Below, piece after piece: positions 36,397-48,331 of a stretch of DNA of 64,000 bases. Position 1 is the stretch's first letter, and each line of letters begins with the position of its first letter. Source of the DNA: Paraburkholderia fungorum (GTDB lineage: Bacteria; Pseudomonadota; Gammaproteobacteria; Burkholderiales; Burkholderiaceae); assembly GCF_003610895.1 (NCBI RefSeq), contig NZ_MCAS01000010.1, positions 1-64,000 of the forward strand. Direction: 5' to 3'. The notes under the pieces were generated by a model. The model was not told where the DNA came from, made no database searches, and saw only the letters and a program-made list of their open reading frames with translations. Position numbers and translations under genes: made by a program.

Positions 36397-37197
36397 ATGT
36401 CAGAGATAGGCTCGGCTCTGCTGGTTTTCGCTTTGTTGCTGGTCATAACCGGCTTTGGCGTATGGGTGCGGCCATTGCTGCCTGAGGAGCACAAGGCGCA
36501 CGAAACCGTGCAACTCATCCAGCTTGTGATGGGCATGCTGGTGACGTTTGCCGCCTTGGTGCTCGGGTTGATGACGGCATCGGCAAAAGCCAGTTTCGAT
36601 ACCGAATCGAATGATTTGCGCGCTTTCGCGGCTGACCTGATCGAATTCGACACCACCATGCGGGAATACGGCAGCGACACGGACGAGGCCCGGCACCTGC
36701 TGCGCCTGTACACCGCGGCCGCGATTGCATCGACCTGGCCAGGTGAGCCGGCTCCGGCTGGTGACTATCCGCGGGATATCGGAACTCAGGACAACACGCA
36801 AAAGCTGGAGAACGTCCGGCTCGGTGACATGCTGACCGCGGTCGGGCGGCAGTTGCGGCAACTGCGGCCGCACGATCCGTTACAGCAGCGCGCACTGGGT
36901 GATGCGTTGACGCAATATCGACGAACCGTGGACGCGCGATGGAAGATCATCGAGGAAGCGCACAGCTCAATTTCTCTGCCGTTCTTCATGACTCTGACTT
37001 TCTGGCTGTGCGTGATTTTTCTCAGCTTCGGATTGATCGCGCCGCGCAATGCGCTGGCATTGGTCATGATCTCGCTTGGGGCGGTTTCCATTGCTTCCGC
37101 GGTCTATGTGATCGCCGATCTGGATACGCCGTTTACCGGGCCGATTGTGATTTCCAGTTCACCGATGAGAGATGCGCTGGAGCACCTCCGGCGGTGA
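36397..37197 (+). CDS. DUF4239 (bestrophin-like) membrane protein
   Basis: A 266-residue protein with two N-terminal membrane helices (about 5-25 and 40-60; LVMGMLVTFAALVLGLMTASAKASFD), a central helical cytoplasmic region, and two C-terminal helices (about 190-240; FFMTLTFWLCVIFLSFGLIAPRNALALVMISLGAVSIASAVYVIADLDTPF). The pattern LGLMTASAKASFD...YGxDTxxAR is typical of DUF4239 proteins, whose function is not established. GGAG lies upstream of ATG 36397. Transcribed away from the chemoreceptor and toward ssb. Confidence 0.8.
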   Translation: MSEIGSALLVFALLLVITGFGVWVRPLLPEEHKAHETVQLIQLVMGMLVTFAALVLGLMTASAKASFDTESNDLRAFAADLIEFDTTMREYGSDTDEARHLLRLYTAAAIASTWPGEPAPAGDYPRDIGTQDNTQKLENVRLGDMLTAVGRQLRQLRPHDPLQQRALGDALTQYRRTVDARWKIIEEAHSSISLPFFMTLTFWLCVIFLSFGLIAPRNALALVMISLGAVSIASAVYVIADLDTPFTGPIVISSSPMRDALEHLRR

Positions 37198-37255
37198 AAG
37201 TATTCTGCTTGCGACAAGGCTTAATGGCGATGACTCGCGACGCAGCGAGGTCGTC

Positions 37256-37285
37256 AAAAGAAAAACCCCGCTAAAAAGCGGGGTC
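37256..37285 (-). terminator. Bidirectional terminator between DUF4239 gene and ssb
   Basis: ACCCCGC and GCGGGGT form a 7-bp stem with a 6-nt loop; on the minus strand it is followed by TTTTTC and more Ts, fitting ssb termination, while the plus strand has A-rich flanks. Confidence 0.8.
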
Positions 37286-37312
37286 GATCTTACAGTTTCC
37301 GGTTCCGAGACT

Positions 37313-37852
37313 TCAGAACGGAATATCGTCGTCCATTTCATCAAAGCCGCCACCGGCCGGCGCGCTCGGACGGCTCGAACCGCCGCCACCGCCGCTGCCG
37401 CCACGCGAAGCGCCGCCGCCCGAGACCGCACGGCCGCCGCCACCACCGCCGCCGCTACGCTCCGACGGCTCACCGCGGCTGTAACCGCCTTCGTCACCAC
37501 CGCCGCCCATGGAGCCGCCACGGCCGCCCAGCATTTGCATCTGCTCAGCGACGATTTCGGTCGAATAACGGTCGGTGCCGTCCTGAGCCTGCCACTTGCG
37601 GGTACGGATGCGCCCTTCCAGGTACACCGACGAACCCTTCTTCAGATATTCGGACACGATTTCAGCAAGCCGGCCGAAGAACGACACGCGGTGCCATTCG
37701 GTCGCTTCCTTCATTTCGCCGGACGCCTTGTCCTTGTACCGATCCGTCGTTGCAAGGCGGATGTTCGCCACTGCGTCGCCGCTCGGAAGATAACGGACTT
37801 CCGGATCGGCTCCGAGATTGCCGACGAGAATGACCTTGTTCACGGATGCCAT
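37313..37852 (-). CDS. ssb: Single-stranded DNA-binding protein
   Basis: A 179-residue SSB: OB fold (residues 1-110; [74 protein letters not shown]), a Gly/Ser-rich disordered linker, and the acidic tip DEMDDDIPF that recruits repair and replication partners. ATG 37852 is the canonical MASVNKVIL start. It lies downstream of an MFS gene and convergent with the DUF4239 gene. Binds and protects ssDNA as a tetramer. Confidence 0.97.
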   Translation of the reverse strand: MASVNKVILVGNLGADPEVRYLPSGDAVANIRLATTDRYKDKASGEMKEATEWHRVSFFGRLAEIVSEYLKKGSSVYLEGRIRTRKWQAQDGTDRYSTEIVAEQMQMLGGRGGSMGGGGDEGGYSRGEPSERSGGGGGGGRAVSGGGASRGGSGGGGGSSRPSAPAGGGFDEMDDDIPF

Positions 37853-37975
37853 GAGTTTCTCCTGTTGATTCCGTTGCGGGCGGCGCGGCAACGCACAATT
37901 CACATCTCAAGCCAGCGGGCCGGAGACTGGAACTGCGCCTCGGCCCGCCGCCAGGTAAGTTCTGAGTGAGCCTTT

Positions 37976-39163
37976 TTACGCCTTGCGCGGCGGCTGTTTC
38001 ATCTGTGCGGCGATTATAAGCCAGCAAAACACCAGCCCCGAGCAAGTGAAGAAGACCGCGCTCTGTCCATCCGCTTTCAGCAGCCAGCCGCCAATCACGC
38101 CGCCCAGTGCAAGACCGATCGACTGGGTGGTGTTGTACACGCCGGCCGCCGCGCCCTTGCGGGTGCCCGGCGCCAGTTTCGACACCAGCGACGGCTGCGA
38201 CGCCTCAAGAATATTGAAGCCGAGAAAGTAGACAAACAGGATCGCCGCCACACTCAGAATCGTATGCGGTGCGACGCCCAACAACAACTGTCCGATCAGG
38301 ATAAGACCGATCGCCGACAGCAGCACGATTTTCATTTTTCCGCGCTTTTCCGCCGCGATGATCGCCGGGACCATCATCACGAAGGAGAGGCCCATCACCG
38401 GCAAATACACCTTCCAGTGCGACGCGACCGGCAGGCCGCCCGCTTCGAGAATACGCGGCACGACGAGAAACAGCGCCGTTTGCGTGGCATGCAGGACGAG
38501 CACGCCGAAGTTCAGGCGCAGCAACTCGACGTTATGCAGCACCTCGGCGAACGGCGCGCGTACGTGCACGGGCTTGGGCGCATCCGGCACGACCCACAGC
38601 ACGAGCCCGATCGCCAGAATCGAGAAGATGCCGACCAGCGTGAACAGGCCGCTCATGCCGACCCACTGGAATACGATCGGTGCGCCGACAATCGCCACCG
38701 CGAACGAAACGCCGATACTGCCGCCGACCATTGCCATCGCCTTGGTGCGGTGCTCTTCGGAGGTCAGGTCGGCGATAAACGCGATCACCGCGGACGACAC
38801 CGCGCCCATGCCCTGAATCACCCGGCCGACGATGATCCACGTCATGTCGTGCGCGCCCGCCGCGACGAAGCTGCCGAGCGCGAAGATCAGGAGGCCGGTC
38901 GCAATGACCGGTTTGCGGCCGATCTTGTCCGAAACCCAGCCGTAGAAGATATAGAGCATCGATTGCGTCACGCCGTACGCGCCGAGCGCGATCCCCACCA
39001 GCAGCACGTTGTCGCCGCCGGGGATGGTCTTCGCGTAGATCGAGAACACCGGCATGATCATGAAGAGACCCAGCATGCGCAGCGCGAAGATGGCGGCAAG
39101 CGACACGGTCGCGCGCATTTCAGGCGCGCTCATGCGTGAGGATGTAGCGGTCGGATTGGACAT
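37976..39163 (-). CDS. MFS transporter, YajR-like drug/proton antiporter type
   Basis: A 395-residue 12-helix MFS protein. LGLFMIMPVFSIYAKTIPGGDNVLLVGIALGAYGVTQSMLYIFYGWVSDKIGRKPVI contains helix 1 and motif A; GRVIQGMGAVSSAVIAFIADLT is motif B; GGSIGVSFAVAIVGAP is motif C. The sequence resembles YajR of E. coli but lacks its C-terminal ferredoxin-like domain. ATG 39163 (MSNPTATSS) is used; no strong Shine-Dalgarno. It sits between divergent uvrA and downstream ssb, a conserved arrangement in Burkholderiaceae. Confidence 0.87.
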   Translation of the reverse strand: MSNPTATSSRMSAPEMRATVSLAAIFALRMLGLFMIMPVFSIYAKTIPGGDNVLLVGIALGAYGVTQSMLYIFYGWVSDKIGRKPVIATGLLIFALGSFVAAGAHDMTWIIVGRVIQGMGAVSSAVIAFIADLTSEEHRTKAMAMVGGSIGVSFAVAIVGAPIVFQWVGMSGLFTLVGIFSILAIGLVLWVVPDAPKPVHVRAPFAEVLHNVELLRLNFGVLVLHATQTALFLVVPRILEAGGLPVASHWKVYLPVMGLSFVMMVPAIIAAEKRGKMKIVLLSAIGLILIGQLLLGVAPHTILSVAAILFVYFLGFNILEASQPSLVSKLAPGTRKGAAAGVYNTTQSIGLALGGVIGGWLLKADGQSAVFFTCSGLVFCWLIIAAQMKQPPRKA

Positions 39164-39446
39164 CGGGAGCGTTCTTTGAATGAGCTGGGCGGCCAGCATG
39201 CGGCGCGGCATTCGGGCGGGCGGCCTTGCTACACGCCCGTCTGGAGCCTCGCGGCGCCTTGTGCTCGCGGAAATTGGCCCCAGTTAGAGCTCTTCCCCAC
39301 GGCGCTGGACCGCTGCCTTACAGCTTGCCTTGCGCCTTCTTCGGGCTGTCAGGAAGCCGTAACGGCGGTCTTGAAAAGTCGTTATAGTAGCAGGTTTAGC
39401 CTCCTCCTCTTTCCGCCAGGTCACGGGCCAAGTCTTGGAATAACGC
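39164..39446. promoter_or_regulatory. Divergent region upstream of uvrA
   Basis: 283 bp. TATAGT (39383-39388) is a possible uvrA -10 box without a matching -35. I found no CTGT-N8-ACAG LexA site, which is notable because uvrA is SOS-controlled in many bacteria. Confidence 0.35.
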
Positions 39447-42320
<2,874 letters not shown>

Positions 42321-42354
42321 CGCAGCACAACACGGGTTGGAGACGGAATAAGCC

Positions 42355-43440
42355 ATGGCCAAGCGGAATCAGGCGCGCGACGACGGGGAAGTGCAGGACC
42401 TACGCCCACGCCCGGTCAGGCTGACCAGCGACATGAGCCTGCCGAAGCTTTCGGCGGTCGAAATCGGCAGTTACGTGCTGATGCTGATCGGAATGTGGGG
42501 GGTCATCGAACTGAAGCTGCTTGGCGCCTTGCTGGCCGGGCTGCTCGTGTTCCAACTCGTGCACACCATCGCACCGCGCATTGAGCGGCACATGTCGAGT
42601 CAACGCGCGCGCTGGCTCGCGGTGGTGATTCTCTCGGCGGTGATAGTCGGCGCACTCACGGGCCTGACGCTCGGCATCATCGAGCACTTCGAGAACGACG
42701 TGCCGAGCGTGCAGAAACTGCTCGATCAGGCGATGCAGTTGATCGACCAGGCGCGCGGCCGGATTCCCCAGTTCATCGCCAACTATCTGCCGGTCGACAC
42801 CGAGCAGATGAAGACCAAGGCGACCGAGCTGATGCAAACGCACGCGAACATGCTGCAGCAAAGCGGCAAGACCGCGGCGCGCGGCTTCACGCATATCCTG
42901 ATCGGCATGATCATCGGGGCGATCATCGCGGTCGGGGCACAAAAGCATATGCAACGGCTGCCGCTATCCACGGCATTCGTCACGCGCGTGACCCGTTTCG
43001 CCGATGCCTTTCGCCGCATCGTATTCGCTCAGGTCAAGATTTCCGCGATCAACGCGGTCTTCACCGGCATCTTCCTGCTGGTGATCCTGCCGCTCTTTCA
43101 CGACACGCTGCCGCTCTCCAAGACGCTCGTGCTGGTGACGTTCATCGCCGGCTTGCTGCCGGTGATCGGCAATCTGATCTCGAACACGATCATTGTCGCG
43201 GTGGCGCTCTCGGTGAGCTTCCCGGCGGCGATCATGTCGCTGATATTCCTGATCGTGATTCACAAGCTGGAATACTTCCTGAATGCACGTATCGTCGGCG
43301 GTCAGATCGAGGCGCGCGCCTGGGAATTGCTGATCGCGATGCTCGTGATGGAAGCCGCGTTCGGTCTGCCCGGTGTGGTCGCGGCGCCGATCTTCTACGC
43401 GTACATCAAGCGGGAATTGATTTATCTGCGGCTGGTGTAA
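42355..43440 (+). CDS. AI-2E family transporter (PerM/TqsA-like permease)
   Basis: A 361-residue membrane protein with about 7-8 helices; a tandem helix pair at 38-80, a central amphipathic region, and the C-terminal part VLVTFIAGLLPVIGNLISNTIIVAVALS and HKLEYFLNARIVGGQIEARAWELLIAMLVMEAAFGLPGVVAAPIFYAYIK typical of the AI-2E/UPF0118 family. Members export small molecules or act as Na+(Li+)/H+ antiporters; the substrate here is not known. It starts 34 bp after uvrA and is followed by a strong terminator. Confidence 0.88.
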   Translation: MAKRNQARDDGEVQDLRPRPVRLTSDMSLPKLSAVEIGSYVLMLIGMWGVIELKLLGALLAGLLVFQLVHTIAPRIERHMSSQRARWLAVVILSAVIVGALTGLTLGIIEHFENDVPSVQKLLDQAMQLIDQARGRIPQFIANYLPVDTEQMKTKATELMQTHANMLQQSGKTAARGFTHILIGMIIGAIIAVGAQKHMQRLPLSTAFVTRVTRFADAFRRIVFAQVKISAINAVFTGIFLLVILPLFHDTLPLSKTLVLVTFIAGLLPVIGNLISNTIIVAVALSVSFPAAIMSLIFLIVIHKLEYFLNARIVGGQIEARAWELLIAMLVMEAAFGLPGVVAAPIFYAYIKRELIYLRLV

Positions 43441-43457
43441 GCAGATAGCAGCTAGCG

Positions 43458-43487
43458 AAAAAGCGGCACCTGGGTGCCGCTTTTTTT
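43458..43487 (+). terminator. Rho-independent terminator of the AI-2E transporter gene
   Basis: AAAAAGCGGCAC, loop CTGG, GTGCCGCTTTTT with seven Ts: a perfect stem beginning 18 nt after the stop. Confidence 0.92.
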
Positions 43488-43780
43488 ATGCTCAGAAGTC
43501 GATGCGCGTTCAGCGATAACGTGCGCGGCAAGGTCGCACCCTGATATTGCATCCGTCGAGATCGCCCCGGCGATGCCGCTTGAATGGCGCTCCCGATACA
43601 GCGCACCGAAGCTCGCCTCGAGGCCACGAGTGATGCTGGCATCGAACGCCAGCGACGACGCGCTTACGGGAAACTTGCAGTCGGTGGCACAATTCCATAA
43701 GATGAGAACAATTCCCATTCGCACTATGTCTTTACCGTGATATCGTTTCAGAGTCCCTGCCGCTTTTCGCCAATTCGTCC
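43488..43780. promoter_or_regulatory. Upstream region of PepSY gene with Fur-like site
   Basis: 293 bp with no convincing gene. ATGAGAACAATTCCCATT at 43702-43719 resembles a Fur box (inverted ATGAGAA/ATGGGAA-like halves around CA), 62-79 bp before the PepSY start. An 81-codon minus-strand frame here runs into the terminator and has no family. Confidence 0.5.
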
Positions 43781-45016
43781 ATGAGGCGGCAGCTCGTCCG
43801 CCTGCACCGCTGGTTCGGTATCGCCATTGCGCTGTTTCTGTTCGTTGCCGGCCTGACTGGCGCGATCATCGCGTGGGATCATGAACTCGATGCGGCGCTG
43901 AACCCGACGTTCTTCAAAGCCCGCACCACCGGCCCGGCGCTGTCGGGGCTCGAGCTGGCACGTCGCGTCGAAGCGGCTGATCCACGCCTGCAGGTCACGT
44001 ATCTGCCGCTCGCCGCAGAACCCGGCCACACGTTGCAAATGATGGTGCTGCCGCGCACCGACCCCGCCACGCAGCAGCCCTACCCGCTCGACTTCAATCA
44101 GATCGCCGTCGACCCCGCCACCGGCGACATACAAGGGCGCCGTGAATGGGGCGCCGTTTCGCTCGCGCGGCTCAATCTGATTCCGTTCATCTACAAGCTG
44201 CACTACACGCTGCACCTGCCGTTCACCGGCGGTATCGATACCGGCACGTGGCTAATGGGCATTGTCGGGATCGTGTGGTTGTTCGATAGCGTGATCGCGC
44301 TATGGCTGTCGTTTCCGAGCCTCAAGGCATGGCGCAAGTCGTTTGCGTTTCGCCTGGGGCGTGGCGGCTATGCGCTCACCTTCGATCTGCACCGCTCGGG
44401 CGGCGTGTGGATCTGGGGCCTGCTGGTGATTGTCGCGCTGACGTCGGTGTCGATGAATCTGTCGGGACCGGTCGTACGGCCCGTCGTATCGATGTTCTCG
44501 GCGCTCACGCCGGACCCCATCAACAACCCCGAAATTCTGCGCAAACCCCAGCCCGGCGATCAGGTGCTGAGCCGCGAGCGCATCGTGCAGCTGGCCGAGC
44601 AAGCCGGTAAAGCACAGAACCTGAAGGTACCGCCGGGCGGCGTCTACTACGCGGAATTGCTGCGCGCCTACGGCGTCGGCTTCTACGCCGCCGGCAACGA
44701 TCACGGCGACCTCGGTCTCGGCAATCCGTGGATGTATTGGGACGCGGCCACCGGCAAGCCGCTAGGCGTGCAGATTCCCGGCAAAGGCACGGCCGGCGAC
44801 ATCTTCATGCAGGTGCAATTCCCGCTGCACTCGGGACGCATCCTCGGTCTCGGCGGGCGGATTGTGATCAGCGCGATGGGGCTTGCAGTCGCCGTGCTGA
44901 GCGCAACGGGACTGCTGATCTGGCTGAAGAAACTGAATGCGCGCCGCCGTTCGGCACAGAACTCACGGCTCGCCGAAGGCGCGCGGGAGGCAGGCAGGAC
45001 CGCCATGCGGTCCTGA
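43781..45016 (+). CDS. PepSY-associated TM protein (ferric-reductase-like)
   Basis: A 411-residue membrane protein of the PepSY_TM family. Four main helices: LHRWFGIAIALFLFVAGLTGAIIAW (8-32), WLMGIVGIVWLFDSVIALWLSF (about 150-175), GGVWIWGLLVIVALTSVSMNL (about 205-228) and GGRIVISAMGLAVAVLSATGLLIWL (about 365-390). Conserved histidines near the helices (LHRWFG, YKLHYTLH, FDLHRSGG, FPLHSGR) are candidate haem ligands. Relatives accompany siderophore receptors and are thought to reduce ferric siderophores. The Fur-like upstream site fits iron control. Confidence 0.8.
   Translation: MRRQLVRLHRWFGIAIALFLFVAGLTGAIIAWDHELDAALNPTFFKARTTGPALSGLELARRVEAADPRLQVTYLPLAAEPGHTLQMMVLPRTDPATQQPYPLDFNQIAVDPATGDIQGRREWGAVSLARLNLIPFIYKLHYTLHLPFTGGIDTGTWLMGIVGIVWLFDSVIALWLSFPSLKAWRKSFAFRLGRGGYALTFDLHRSGGVWIWGLLVIVALTSVSMNLSGPVVRPVVSMFSALTPDPINNPEILRKPQPGDQVLSRERIVQLAEQAGKAQNLKVPPGGVYYAELLRAYGVGFYAAGNDHGDLGLGNPWMYWDAATGKPLGVQIPGKGTAGDIFMQVQFPLHSGRILGLGGRIVISAMGLAVAVLSATGLLIWLKKLNARRRSAQNSRLAEGAREAGRTAMRS
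44996..45014. terminator. Hairpin overlapping the PepSY stop codon
   Basis: AGGACCGC, CAT, GCGGTCCT: perfect 8-bp stem with 3-nt loop formed by the last codons of the PepSY gene, 11 nt before the end of the convergent purU. No T-run; possibly a weak bidirectional terminator. Confidence 0.4.
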
Positions 45017-45024
45017 TCCTCTGC

Positions 45025-45894
45025 TTAACGAAACACCACGGTCTTGCTGCCGTTCAGCACGACGCGATGCTCGACGTGCCACTTCACCGCACGCGCGAGC
45101 GTCACGCATTCGACGTCACGGCCGATCGCCGTGAGTTGCTCCGGCGTCATGCTGTGATCCACCCGCTCCACTTCCTGCTCGATGATCGGACCTTCGTCGA
45201 GATCCGTCGTCACGTAGTGCGCGGTTGCGCCGATCAGTTTCACGCCGCGGTCGAACGCCTGGTAATACGGCTTCGCGCCCTTGAAGCTCGGCAGGAACGA
45301 GTGGTGAATGTTGATCGCGCGGCCGGCAAGAGATTCGCAAAGCTGCGGCGACAGAATCTGCATGTAGCGCGCGAGCACCACCAGATCGACCTGATGCTCA
45401 CCGATCACTTCGAGCACGCGCGCTTCCTGCGCGGCCTTCGCATCCGGTGTGCCACCCAGCAGCGGAAAGTGATGGAACGGAATGTCGTAGCTGGCCGCGA
45501 GCTGATAAAACTCCTTGTGATTCGAGATGATTGCCGGAATCTCGATACCCAGTTGACCGGTGCGATAACGGAACAGCAAGTCGTTCAGGCAATGGCCGAT
45601 CTTCGACACCATGATGACGACGCGCGGCTTCACCGATGCATCATGCAACTCCCAACGCATGCCGAACTGCTCAGCCAGCGCCGCGAACGACGTACGCAAC
45701 ACCTCCAGGCCCGGATCGCCGCCCACCTGCTGGAAATGCACGCGCATGAAGAACTCGCCCGTGCGGCCGTCGCCGAATTGCGCGGAGTCAAGAATATTGC
45801 TGCCACGCTCGAACAGAAAGCCCGAAACCGCGTGGACGATGCCGGGCCGGTCGGCGCACGACAGTTTGAGGATAAAGCTGTGATCGGTCGACAT
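45025..45894 (-). CDS. purU: Formyltetrahydrofolate deformylase
   Basis: A 289-residue enzyme that hydrolyses 10-formyl-THF to THF and formate, balancing one-carbon pools and supplying formate for purine synthesis. N-terminal ACT domain (HSFILKLSCADRPGIVHAVSGFLFERGSNI, residues 4-85), then the formyl-transfer fold with KPRVVIMVSKIGHCLNDLLFR, NHKEFYQLAASYDIPFHHFP, the substrate motif INIHHSFLPSFKGAKPYYQAF and the catalytic Asp in YVTTDLDEGPIIEQ. ATG 45894 is the canonical start; the frame open to 46455 is read-through. Confidence 0.96.
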   Translation of the reverse strand: MSTDHSFILKLSCADRPGIVHAVSGFLFERGSNILDSAQFGDGRTGEFFMRVHFQQVGGDPGLEVLRTSFAALAEQFGMRWELHDASVKPRVVIMVSKIGHCLNDLLFRYRTGQLGIEIPAIISNHKEFYQLAASYDIPFHHFPLLGGTPDAKAAQEARVLEVIGEHQVDLVVLARYMQILSPQLCESLAGRAINIHHSFLPSFKGAKPYYQAFDRGVKLIGATAHYVTTDLDEGPIIEQEVERVDHSMTPEQLTAIGRDVECVTLARAVKWHVEHRVVLNGSKTVVFR

Positions 45895-46004
45895 GACCTG
45901 GGTGACTCCCTTCTTCAGTGCGTGGTGTGTTCTGTGTGTCCTGCTCGATACCGCGTGACAGGGCGTAAGCCGGCCTGTTCGTCGCGCTCGCGCCCGGCTC
46001 GCAC

Positions 46005-46862
46005 TTATACGAGCGTGGGCGGCGCGAACAAGGTCTCGATGCCCGCACACGCGTCTTCGTCGATCCAACGGCGGCGCAACAGGCAATCCAGCGTGGCGAG
46101 ACTCGCATCCACGGTCATCGCGCCTTCCTCGATCCAGCGCGCGACTTCGTCGATGCGTGCGAGTCGGTGTTCGCCCACTTCGCCGTCCTGATTGCGCGGC
46201 GCGAAATCGGCCGGCAACGCGAGGTCGTAGATAAAAATCTGTTCGGCCTGCGTACCTTCCGGCAACGATTGCAGCACATGCGCGGTGCGGCCAGCCGTGG
46301 CGCGCGCGGCGATCTCTTCGGGAATACCGGCTTCTTCCCAGCACTCCTTGACGATCGTCGCCTCGACGCCGAAACCCCAACCGATTCCGCCCGCCACGAC
46401 GTTGTCGAGCATGCCCGGGTCGGTTGCCTTGGTGTCGCTGCGGCGCGCGATCCACAATTGCGGTGCGCCATCCGCGTATTCTACGACGCCGTTCAGATGC
46501 ACCGCGTAGGTCATCGTGCCGAAGAGGCGCGACGCCGCGCGTTCAATGTACGCGAGCGGCGGCGCATCGAACGCATTGCGGATCGCGTAAGTCTCGTTGC
46601 GCCAGCCGGGAATGCGGCCCTCGGCGGCAAGCGCGCCGATCACAGAGCCGAGCGCCGCACTGCGCAGATCGACCGTGTTGAACACTGGCGCGAGCGTCAC
46701 GCGCCGCTGTTCCACACGGTCGATTTCAAACACATCGGGCCAGCGCTCGAGCAAGGGCATATCGGTCAAACGAATCCAACCGACCTGCTCCGCGCCGATC
46801 CAGAACGGCAGATGCGCGCGACTATCGAAACGGCGCGCGGCGGTGATGCAAGGCAAAGTCAT
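46005..46862 (-). CDS. Nudix hydrolase with N-terminal DUF4743 domain
   Basis: A 285-residue protein. The N-terminal DUF4743 part (residues 1-120) is followed by a Nudix fold; the Nudix box reads GFGVEATIVKECWEEAGIPEE (the usual RE is KE), still with the EE pair for metal binding. Relatives are annotated as thiamine-pyrophosphokinase-associated Nudix proteins or hydrolases of nucleoside-diphosphate derivatives; the substrate cannot be read here. It is followed by purU 110 bp later on the same strand and preceded by a LysE exporter across 77 bp. Confidence 0.85.
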   Translation of the reverse strand: MTLPCITAARRFDSRAHLPFWIGAEQVGWIRLTDMPLLERWPDVFEIDRVEQRRVTLAPVFNTVDLRSAALGSVIGALAAEGRIPGWRNETYAIRNAFDAPPLAYIERAASRLFGTMTYAVHLNGVVEYADGAPQLWIARRSDTKATDPGMLDNVVAGGIGWGFGVEATIVKECWEEAGIPEEIAARATAGRTAHVLQSLPEGTQAEQIFIYDLALPADFAPRNQDGEVGEHRLARIDEVARWIEEGAMTVDASLATLDCLLRRRWIDEDACAGIETLFAPPTLV

Positions 46863-46939
46863 TCAAAGCTCCAACTGTTCTTCTGGCGAGCCCGGCCGCT
46901 CATTCAACCGCTCAGGCGGCCCCACTCACTTCGATCACA

Positions 46940-47554
46940 TCAATCACGCAAGGCGACGCGAATCCCGATCGCGATAAAGGTCGCGCCGGCGAGCCGATCG
47001 AGCCACACACCCACGCGCGGCCGACGCTTCAACCAGCCGCCGATCATTCCCGCGCAAACGCCGAACAGCGAAAACACCACCACGGTCTGCAACATGAACA
47101 ACACGCCGAGTTCGAGCATCTGCACCGTCACGCTTTGCGTGCCGTGCGGCTGCACGAATTGCGGCAGGAACACGACGAAGAAGAGCGTCACCTTCGGATT
47201 CAGCAGATTGCCGAGCACGCTTTGACGGAACACCGCCATCAACGGTTGCGGCGCGCGCTCGTGCGCGGTGGCGAGGCCCTGGCTGCGCAGCGCCTTGATG
47301 CCGATCCAGATCAGATACGCGGCGCCGGCCAGCTTGATCACCTCAAACGCAACCGGCGACGAGCGCAACAGCGCGGCCACGCCAAGCGCGGCGAGGGTGG
47401 TGTGGAATGTGATGCCGGCAGCAAAGCCGAGTGCGGCGACGAGGCCCGCCGCGCGGCCTTGTGAGATGCCGCGCGCGAGCACTTGCAGATTGTCGGGACC
47501 GGGCGCCATGGTGATCGCAATCGAGGTCGCGAGGAACAGCAGGAAGTTGGGCAT
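46940..47554 (-). CDS. LysE/RhtB-family amino-acid exporter
   Basis: A 204-residue, six-helix exporter. The N-terminus FLLFLATSIAITMAPGPDNLQVLARGISQGRAAGLVAALGFAAGITFHT is the family signature, and the second part GNLLNPKVTLFFVVFLPQFV marks helix 4. Family members export amino acids such as lysine, homoserine, threonine or leucine; specificity is unknown. Same strand as the Nudix and purU genes and downstream of apt. Confidence 0.9.
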   Translation of the reverse strand: MPNFLLFLATSIAITMAPGPDNLQVLARGISQGRAAGLVAALGFAAGITFHTTLAALGVAALLRSSPVAFEVIKLAGAAYLIWIGIKALRSQGLATAHERAPQPLMAVFRQSVLGNLLNPKVTLFFVVFLPQFVQPHGTQSVTVQMLELGVLFMLQTVVVFSLFGVCAGMIGGWLKRRPRVGVWLDRLAGATFIAIGIRVALRD

Positions 47555-47610
47555 CTTTCTTACCTTCTTTGTGTGCAGGAAGAAGTTCGCGGGCAGCGCT
47601 CAGTGGCCGC

Positions 47611-48177
47611 TCAATGGCCGCCGAATTCAGTCACGGTGTAAAGCGGCAGCCCCGCTTTGCGCAATAGAGCCGAGCCGCCAAGGTCGGGCAAATCGATGAT
47701 CGCCGCACCTTCGACCACCACCGCGCCCAGCCGCTCGAGCAGAATCTTGCCGGCCATCATCGTGCCGCCGGTGGCGATCAGATCGTCGACGATCACGACA
47801 CGGTCGCCCGGCTTGCAGGCGTCCTCGTGAATCTCGACGGTGGCGGTGCCGTATTCGAGCTCATAGGATTGCGCGACCCGCTTGTACGGCAGCTTGCCCT
47901 GCTTGCGGATCGGAATGAAGCCGAGGTTCAGTTCATAAGCCAGAATCGGCCCGATGATGAAGCCTCGCGCATCCAGCCCTGCAACGTAGTCGAGCTTCGC
48001 GTCGATATAGCGCTGGACGAACAGATCGATCAGCACGCGCAGTGACTTCGGCTCCTGCAGGAGCGGCGTGATGTCGCGAAACTGCACGCCCGGTTGCGGC
48101 CAGTCGGGCACCGTGCGGATATGGCTTTTGATGTAGTCGGCCGCATCGAGCGGCGCGCTCGCGAGCGCGTTGGACAT
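47611..48177 (-). CDS. apt: Adenine phosphoribosyltransferase
   Basis: A 188-residue cytoplasmic salvage enzyme converting adenine plus PRPP to [24 protein letters not shown] is the N-terminal Apt signature, [31 protein letters not shown] the adenine-binding part, and [14 protein letters not shown] the PRPP-binding motif. ATG 48177 (MSNALASAP) has GGAGACATC upstream; the long frame to 48312 is not used. Confidence 0.96.
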   Translation of the reverse strand: MSNALASAPLDAADYIKSHIRTVPDWPQPGVQFRDITPLLQEPKSLRVLIDLFVQRYIDAKLDYVAGLDARGFIIGPILAYELNLGFIPIRKQGKLPYKRVAQSYELEYGTATVEIHEDACKPGDRVVIVDDLIATGGTMMAGKILLERLGAVVVEGAAIIDLPDLGGSALLRKAGLPLYTVTEFGGH

Positions 48178-48331
48178 GATGTCTCCGGATGGACCTCGAC
48201 AGGTCCGATGAAATGCCAATTCAGGTGTGGGCGGCGAGATACGGCTGGTTCGGGCGCTGCCGCCAGGGAAGGCCAGCCAGACGTCAACCCGGAACCACCC
48301 CGGCGAGATCATGCCACGCCAACCTTACGCG

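Noticed and set aside
39164..39446. LexA box upstream of uvrA
   Set aside because: No CTGT-N8-ACAG or close variant was found in either orientation.
43452..43724. 90-codon minus-strand frame before the PepSY gene
   Set aside because: It runs through the strong terminator of the previous gene and shows no family features.
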